This document shows positions 59,031-64,000 of a stretch of 64,000 bases of DNA, piece by piece. Below the pieces are notes generated by a model, which worked only from the letters and a program-made list of their open reading frames with translations, was not told the DNA's origin and ran no database searches. The DNA is taken from positions 1,054,001 to 1,118,000 of the forward strand of contig OZ252260.1 of the NCBI GenBank assembly GCA_965249925.1, read 5' to 3'. The translations under genes were made by a program, and so were the position numbers. Numbering within the stretch: position 1 is the first letter of the stretch; every line of letters begins with the position of its first letter. This stretch comes from Hoeflea_A sp965249925 (GTDB taxonomy: Bacteria; Pseudomonadota; Alphaproteobacteria; Rhizobiales; Rhizobiaceae).

Positions 59031-59972
59031 ATGGCATATCGACTTCGCGAGAGGGCCACAATGACTGCAGTGGCGCTCTTGGTACTGGTCGGTCTGCGGA
59101 TCGCTGCGGCGCAGGGGCCCAGTGACGCGCAGGATGAGGTGCAGCGCTTCAATACGGCGATGCAGGATGTCTATCACCGCGGCCAGAACCGGCTGCTGGC
59201 GACCACCCGGCCGCTGGTGGTGATCGACAGCGACAACGTGACGCTGATCGAAACCGACCGGACCGCGATCTTTCCTTATATCCCGACGGTCTACACCGAC
59301 CTGAAGGCCGTATCGCATCTTCTGATCGCCGTCATCGGAGCCGTCACACCGTGGCCGGACAGCGCTCAGGAAAGGTCACGCATGCTGCAGGATTTCAGGG
59401 CGATCGGAGCGTCGATCGACAGGCTCGAAGCGCGCCTGACGGACCTCGATCTTTCGCCGGAGCAGGCGCAGCGCCAGCAGGCTCTGCTAAGACGGGCTGA
59501 AGATCTGTTCGACCAAGCGTTTGCCGCGGGCAGCGTGACCCGTGAATCCGTATCGGCGTTTCTCAACGATACGCGCGGCGCCTGGCTGCGCAATATCGAT
59601 GACGCCGAACGCGCCAAGCTGATCGGTCTCAACGCGGTTTTCGAACGGCTGCGGGTCCGGCTTTCGCAAGACGATCTAGACAGAATGATCGTGGTTGTAG
59701 AAGGGACAAGCGTGCAGAAGGCCAACAATGTGGTGCTTCAGTATCTGATCCGCGCCTTTCAGGACGCCCACCAGTCTGGACGCATCCTCTGGGCCGAGAA
59801 TATCTCGGATACCGACGGCGCCGTTGCGCATATCGGCGATATCCTGATGCAAGAGCAGGTCGGGCAGTGGGCCTTCGGTTATCCCGATCGCATGCGCGAA
59901 GACCTGCTTGGTTTCGCGGCCGGTACGATCCTCGACGAGATCCTTCCGGGTGCACCGCCCGATGCGCGGTAA
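59031..59972 (+). CDS. exported alpha-helical protein of unknown function
   Basis: 313 residues from ATG 59031, chosen because GGAGAGGAG precedes it and a signal peptide begins (TMTAVALLVLVGLRIAAAQG). The frame upstream to 58845 has no such feature. The mature part is almost all helix with coiled-coil-like stretches (about 100-200) and no cysteines. It seems to be a periplasmic protein. I recognise no characterised family. Followed convergently by yihY. Confidence 0.72.
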   Translation: MAYRLRERATMTAVALLVLVGLRIAAAQGPSDAQDEVQRFNTAMQDVYHRGQNRLLATTRPLVVIDSDNVTLIETDRTAIFPYIPTVYTDLKAVSHLLIAVIGAVTPWPDSAQERSRMLQDFRAIGASIDRLEARLTDLDLSPEQAQRQQALLRRAEDLFDQAFAAGSVTRESVSAFLNDTRGAWLRNIDDAERAKLIGLNAVFERLRVRLSQDDLDRMIVVVEGTSVQKANNVVLQYLIRAFQDAHQSGRILWAENISDTDGAVAHIGDILMQEQVGQWAFGYPDRMREDLLGFAAGTILDEILPGAPPDAR

Positions 59973-59993
59973 CAGGTCGAGACGACCTCGGCC

Positions 59994-60827
59994 TCAGGAT
60001 TCCTCGCTCTGGGCCATGATCGATGCATTCAGTTCCGCACCCAGAATGAAGATGGCGGCGACGATGTAGAGAAAGATCAGTGCGATCATGATCGACGCCA
60101 GGCCCGCATAGGTTGCCACATAGTCGGAGAAGCGCTGCAGATAGGCGGCGAAGATCGATCCGCCGACGATCCAGAAAACCATAGTGACGACGACACCCGG
60201 CAGGATCGCCTTGAAAGTCCGCCGGCCGGCCGGCAGCCACCGGTGGCACACCACCAGGGCAATGAACAGCAGCGATGCCGCGGCCACCAGCCGCCAATTT
60301 TCGAAATGCACGATCAACTGCTCGCTCCACGGAAACCATTGCCGCGCCAGCTGTGTGACGATGGGCGCCAACACCAGCAGAAAACTGATGACCATCATGG
60401 TGAGGGCGGCAACCATGACGAAGCCCAGGCTCTCCAACCGCATGACGATGATCGACCGCCGATCGCGGACCTGATAGGCCCGGTTGAGCGAGACCCGCAG
60501 CGCTTCCACACCGTTGGAAGCGAAGAAGGCGGCCGCCAGCACGCTGACGGTCAGCAGTCCGCCGCGGTTGACGGTGAGCACCGTTTGGACCTCCTGCGAG
60601 ATCGGTGCGGCGATCGACGGCGGCCAAGTGTCGAAGATGATGTGCACCGCCGTCTCGGCGAACTCGTGGGCACCGAGAAAGCTGGCAAGCGCTGTGCCGA
60701 AGATCAGGAACGGAAACAGGGCCATCAGCGACGACAGGGCCACGTGGCTGGCCATGACCCAGCCATCGTCGTCATTGAAATGAGTGACCGCGTTGATGAT
60801 GATGCTGCGAATGCGTCGCCAGTCCAT
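59994..60827 (-). CDS. YihY/BrkB family inner membrane protein
   Basis: 277 residues with six transmembrane helices. The family pattern is clear: the DDGWVMASHVALSSLMALFPFLIF opening, SNGVEALRVSLNRAYQV in the middle, and the end helix with ILGAELNA. Once called RNase BN by mistake; its real function is unknown. Stands alone. Confidence 0.93.
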   Translation of the reverse strand: MDWRRIRSIIINAVTHFNDDDGWVMASHVALSSLMALFPFLIFGTALASFLGAHEFAETAVHIIFDTWPPSIAAPISQEVQTVLTVNRGGLLTVSVLAAAFFASNGVEALRVSLNRAYQVRDRRSIIVMRLESLGFVMVAALTMMVISFLLVLAPIVTQLARQWFPWSEQLIVHFENWRLVAAASLLFIALVVCHRWLPAGRRTFKAILPGVVVTMVFWIVGGSIFAAYLQRFSDYVATYAGLASIMIALIFLYIVAAIFILGAELNASIMAQSEES

Positions 60828-60990
60828 GGTCTCCCCTAGAGCAATCGTTGCACCATTGCGTCTCTACCCTATGTTTGTCTGCACCGGCGCTTGTCAAATA
60901 CAACTGCGCCCGGTTAGAGCAATAAGCTTCACGTCACACCTCTGGCGTCGCCGCTTGATCTCGCCGCGCGCCCTCCCCCCGGAGCACTGA

Positions 60991-61821
60991 ATGGCCGAAC
61001 CGCGAACGATCCTCGTCACCGGATGCTCCTCGGGCATCGGCGCCCATTGCGCACGCGCCCTGCAGGCCGACGGCTGGCGCGTCTTTGCGACCGCCCGAAA
61101 ACCCCGGGATCTCGACGCCCTTGCCGCCGACGGCTTGCAGGCACTCTATCTCGACTACCGTGAGGAAAACAGCATCGAAACGGCGTTCGACGCGGTGATG
61201 AGAGCCACCGGAGGCCGGCTCGATGCGCTGTTCAACAACGGCGCCTACAGCCAGGCTGGCGCCGTGGAGGACCTGCCAACTGCGGCGCTGCGCCAGCAGT
61301 TCGAGGCCAATCTGTTCGGCTGGCACACACTCACCCGACGGGTCGTACCGGTGATGCGGGAACAGCGCCAGGGCCGTATCGTCCAGTGCTCCTCCATCCT
61401 CGGGCTTGTCCCGATGCGCTGGCGCGGCGCCTACAGCGCCTCGAAATTCGCGCTGGAAGCCCTCGCCGTCACAATGCGCATGGAATTGGCCGACAGCGGC
61501 ATCCACGTCAGCCTCATCGAGCCCGGGCCGATCGAGTCGAAGATCGCAGTGAACGCGTTGCCCTATCTCGATGAGTTCATCGACGTCGAGGGTTCGGTGC
61601 ATCGCGACGCCTATCAGCCCGAATTGCAACGCCTGCGCCAGGGCGGCGTCCGCTCGAAACACAAACTCGGCCCCGATGCCGTGTACCGGGTGCTTCGCCA
61701 CGCGCTGGAAAACAGCCACCCGAAACCGCACTACGTTATCACCCGCCCGGCCCGCATCGGCGTGGCGCTGAAACGCATCTTACCGGCCCGAATACTTTAC
61801 GGCATCCTGCAGAACCAATAA
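60991..61821 (+). CDS. short-chain dehydrogenase/reductase
   Basis: 276 residues. Rossmann motif VTGCSSGIGAHCA (about 9-21), the NNGAYSQ variant of NNAG, catalytic Ser in VQCSSILG and YSASK with the active Tyr and Lys (about 149-153). The C-terminal extension with RLRQGG and the ARILYG end resembles SDRs of the retinol-dehydrogenase-like group. Cofactor specificity and substrate unknown. Start of a row of plus-strand genes. Confidence 0.92.
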   Translation: MAEPRTILVTGCSSGIGAHCARALQADGWRVFATARKPRDLDALAADGLQALYLDYREENSIETAFDAVMRATGGRLDALFNNGAYSQAGAVEDLPTAALRQQFEANLFGWHTLTRRVVPVMREQRQGRIVQCSSILGLVPMRWRGAYSASKFALEALAVTMRMELADSGIHVSLIEPGPIESKIAVNALPYLDEFIDVEGSVHRDAYQPELQRLRQGGVRSKHKLGPDAVYRVLRHALENSHPKPHYVITRPARIGVALKRILPARILYGILQNQ

Positions 61822-61835
61822 CACGAGCAACCGCG

Positions 61836-62033
61836 ATGGCGACCTTCCTCTATTATCTCACAATGGCATTCATGGCGGCTGTCGTCATTGTCCTGTTGCG
61901 CGGCCTGATCAACATGATGCGCGGCGGTTCGGGCAACCTGTCCAACCGCTTGATGCAGTTGCGCGTCACACTGCAGTTTATTGCAGTGCTGCTGATTGTC
62001 GCGATATTGTGGATCACCGGCGGCGGCCGGTGA
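61836..62033 (+). CDS. HIG1-domain twin-transmembrane protein
   Basis: 65 residues with two helices (about 4-24 and 44-61) around a basic loop (INMMRGGSGNLSNRLMQLRV), followed by ITGGGR. This is the HIG1/twin-TM pattern of small alphaproteobacterial proteins; mitochondrial relatives bind respiratory supercomplexes, and bacterial ones may relate to cytochrome oxidase. Located 14 nt after the SDR and 27 nt before the cobalamin adenosyltransferase gene; this HIG1-PduO neighbourhood recurs in alphaproteobacteria. Confidence 0.86.
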   Translation: MATFLYYLTMAFMAAVVIVLLRGLINMMRGGSGNLSNRLMQLRVTLQFIAVLLIVAILWITGGGR

Positions 62034-62060
62034 CCGGAACACCAACTCGGAGGACTGGAC

Positions 62061-62642
62061 TTGGTCGTATTGAACAAGATCTATACGCGGACCGGTGACG
62101 ATGGCAGTACGGCGCTCGGCACCGGCGAGCGCCGCGAAAAAAACGATCTGCGGATCGCTGCCTACGGAACGGTCGACGAAGCCAATGCCTGCATCGGCAT
62201 GGCGCGCTTGCATACAGCCGACGATGCGGTTCTCGATGCCATGCTGGCACGGGTGCAGAACGACTTCTTCGATCTCGGCGCCGACCTGGCGACGCCGGAG
62301 ACCGGCGAGCCGCCCGAATACCCGCCGCTGCGCGTATCGGACCACCAGGTGGAACGGGTCGAACGGGAGATCGACGAACTCAACGAGCGGCTCGATCCGC
62401 TGCGCTCCTTCGTGCTTCCGGGCGGTGCGCCGGCTGCTGCTGCGCTGCACCTGGCGCGTACCGTGACCCGTCGCGCCGAGCGGTTGATGGTCGAACTGTC
62501 CAACCGGCCGGCCGAGCCTGTGACCCCGGCCGCCATGCGCTACATCAACCGGGTGTCCGACCTGCTGTTCGTCGCGTCGCGGGCCGCCAACAACAACGGT
62601 CGCGACGACGTCCTATGGGTACCGGGAGAAAACCGCGAATGA
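62061..62642 (+). CDS. cob(I)alamin adenosyltransferase, PduO type
   Basis: 193 residues starting at TTG 62061, with CGGAGGA upstream; no ATG is available before the conserved N-terminus NKIYTRTGDDGSTAL, so the TTG is needed. That motif binds ATP. The trimer-forming helical core has YGTVDEANACIGMAR, FVLPGGAPAAAALHLARTVTRRAER and the late YINRVSDLLFVASRAAN, all diagnostic. It transfers the adenosyl group from ATP to cobalamin to make coenzyme B12. Confidence 0.95.
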   Translation: MVVLNKIYTRTGDDGSTALGTGERREKNDLRIAAYGTVDEANACIGMARLHTADDAVLDAMLARVQNDFFDLGADLATPETGEPPEYPPLRVSDHQVERVEREIDELNERLDPLRSFVLPGGAPAAAALHLARTVTRRAERLMVELSNRPAEPVTPAAMRYINRVSDLLFVASRAANNNGRDDVLWVPGENRE

Positions 62643-62670
62643 GCGCGGCGCGCCACCGGACCAGCTGACG

Positions 62671-63441
62671 ATGTTCATCCCGCTGCACGACCGTAATTCG
62701 CTCGATCACATCGATCTGCAGTACGTGACACTCGGCCTGATCGCCCTCAATGCGGTGATATGGCTGGCCACATCGATGAGCGGCGAGATGGGAGAATTCA
62801 CCACCGCGGCGATCCTCGGATTCGGCTATATCCCGGCCGTCGCCAACGGTTATGCCGAACTGCCGCCCAGTCTGGAATATGTGCCGGAACAAGCGACTTA
62901 CATCACCTACGCGTTCCTGCATGGCGACATCTGGCACCTCGGCATGAACATGCTGTTCCTGTGGATTTTCGGCGATAACATCGAAGACGCACTCGGGCAT
63001 GTGAAGTTCCTGATCTTCTATCTGCTGTGCGCGGCGGCCGGTGCCGCGGCGCATGGTCTGCTTGATCCGCGCTCCGAGGTGCCGCTGATCGGCGCGTCGG
63101 GTGCCGTCGCCGGGATCGTTGCCGCCTATCTCATTCTGCACCCCAAGGTGCGCCTGTGGGTGTTGATCCTGGGCCGCATCCCGCTGCCGTTGCCGGCCTT
63201 CGTTCCGCTCTTGTTCTGGGTGGGTTACCAACTGGTGATGCTGGCAACCGACTTCGGCGGTCAGGTGTCCTGGGCGGCGCATGTCGGCGGCATCATCGCT
63301 GGCGCCATCCTTGTCGTTCCGCTGAAGCGACGCGAAGTGCCGCTGTTCGACCGGAAGGTCGTCGCGCCCAAGGCCGTGGTCCACAAGGGTGATCCCCCCA
63401 GGACAACCGGCCGAGGCTGGGGCCGTCAGCCCCGCAAATAG
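62671..63441 (+). CDS. rhomboid family intramembrane serine protease
   Basis: 256 residues with six to seven transmembrane helices. The catalytic dyad is visible: serine in LIGASGAVAGIV (about 148) and histidine in SWAAHVGGIIAG (about 210). The HLGMNMLFLWIFGDNIED loop with conserved H and N, and the second-helix region after AFLHGDIWHL, are also typical. It cuts transmembrane substrates. The tail is basic and probably cytoplasmic. Confidence 0.93.
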   Translation: MFIPLHDRNSLDHIDLQYVTLGLIALNAVIWLATSMSGEMGEFTTAAILGFGYIPAVANGYAELPPSLEYVPEQATYITYAFLHGDIWHLGMNMLFLWIFGDNIEDALGHVKFLIFYLLCAAAGAAAHGLLDPRSEVPLIGASGAVAGIVAAYLILHPKVRLWVLILGRIPLPLPAFVPLLFWVGYQLVMLATDFGGQVSWAAHVGGIIAGAILVVPLKRREVPLFDRKVVAPKAVVHKGDPPRTTGRGWGRQPRK

Positions 63442-63643
63442 TCGCATTCCCGAAGCTGCGGGCAAATTGCCCCACAATCGCGATTGACGGCGGCAGTGGC
63501 TTGCAGATATGTGACAGCCACAAAACAGCAGGGTCGCAACCGCATCCATTGGCAGAAACGGACCGTCATCATGTCGTTTTCCAGCCACCGGCAACGCGGT
63601 CGGATATGCAAGATGCCGCGCGCAGTCTGAGAAAGGGAAATCC

Positions 63644-64000
63644 ATGAAAGTTCTCGTACCCGTGAAGCGGGTGGTCGACTACAACGTCAAGATCCGCGTG
63701 AGGCCGGACGGCTCGGGCGTCGAGCTGGCGAACGTCAAGATGTCGATGAATCCATTCGACGAGATATCCGTTGAAGAGGCGATCCGCCTCAAGGAGGCCG
63801 GCAAGGTCGAGGAAATCGTCGCCGTGTCGATCGGCCAGGCGAAGTCCGAGGAGACGATCCGCACGGCTTTGGCCATGGGTGCGGACCGCGGCATTCTGGT
63901 GCAGACCGACGACCTGGTCGAGCCACTTGCCGTCGCCAAAATCCTCAAGGCGGTGGTCGACGAGGAGAAACCGGAGATGGTGATCCTCGGCAAGCAGGCG
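63644..64000 (+). CDS. etfB: electron transfer flavoprotein beta subunit (5' part, runs off right edge)
   Basis: 119 residues before the window ends. Start at ATG 63644 with AAAGGGAAA upstream. The opening MKVLVPVKRVVDYNVKIRV and the segment MSMNPFDEISVEEAIRLKEAGK are standard EtfB, then AMGADRGILV. The partner etfA probably follows outside the window. It carries electrons from acyl-CoA dehydrogenases to the quinone pool. Confidence 0.96.
   Translation, partial: MKVLVPVKRVVDYNVKIRVRPDGSGVELANVKMSMNPFDEISVEEAIRLKEAGKVEEIVAVSIGQAKSEETIRTALAMGADRGILVQTDDLVEPLAVAKILKAVVDEEKPEMVILGKQA

Overview
The window is a high-GC chromosomal segment from an alphaproteobacterium. Supporting signs are the 16S-tRNA-Ile-tRNA-Ala-23S order, the 23S 5' end sequence with intervening sequences, the DUF4167-prmC-prfA-ptsP-lysC neighbourhood, an RpoH-type clpB promoter, DUF1178 next to a Nit hydrolase and grxC, and an orphan Flp pilin. 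Hyphomicrobiales or a related order fits best, but the order is inference.

Region 1 (1-4840, all minus strand) is a ribosomal RNA operon: promoter with AT-rich upstream element, leader, complete 16S, tRNA-Ile(GAT), tRNA-Ala(TGC) and the 5' part of 23S, which runs off the left edge. The 23S gene is interrupted by three intervening sequences, at helices 9, 25 and 45. All three have arms built from the same short repeat, and the helix-25 one carries a gene for a four-helix-bundle S23 protein.

Region 2 (5169-37945) is mostly conserved housekeeping: an M23 endopeptidase, clpB with a near-perfect heat-shock promoter, DUF4167, prmC-prfA, ptsP, lysC (with an attenuator-like leader), ubiG, DUF1178-nitrilase-grxC, comF, a methyltransferase, an orphan Flp pilin, the chain from a parvulin through argJ and a GNAT to mutT, and secA. 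These are followed by a polysaccharide flippase paired with a PF13480 acyltransferase-like protein, an acyl-CoA synthetase, an exported Sel1-repeat protein with 18 repeats, a nested palindromic element and two alpha/beta hydrolases.

Region 3 (38033-54559) is accessory: an AT-rich ArnT/GT39-like glycosyltransferase, a membrane-anchored acetolactate-decarboxylase-like protein, and a TetR/metallo-beta-lactamase pair around a palindrome. Next comes a compact divergent catabolic locus with an N-acetylneuraminate-lyase-like aldolase, a FadR-family regulator, a second DHDPS-family protein and a sulfatase on one strand, and a SiaP-like TRAP transporter with a second sulfatase on the other. Both sulfatases lack signal peptides. 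The layout suggests import of a sulfated sialic/nonulosonic acid-like compound, desulfation in the cytoplasm and aldol cleavage. A large beta-helix protein with C-terminal repeats ends the region behind an AT-rich stretch.

Region 4 (54758-64000) returns to conserved genes: tRNA-Leu(CAA), yqaA-like, dsbB-like, HNH endonuclease, AlkA-like glycosylase, gluQ, two unknown envelope proteins, YihY, an SDR, a HIG1 protein, a PduO-type cobalamin adenosyltransferase, a rhomboid protease and the start of etfB.

All calls come from reading motifs and translations by eye; no database search was run.
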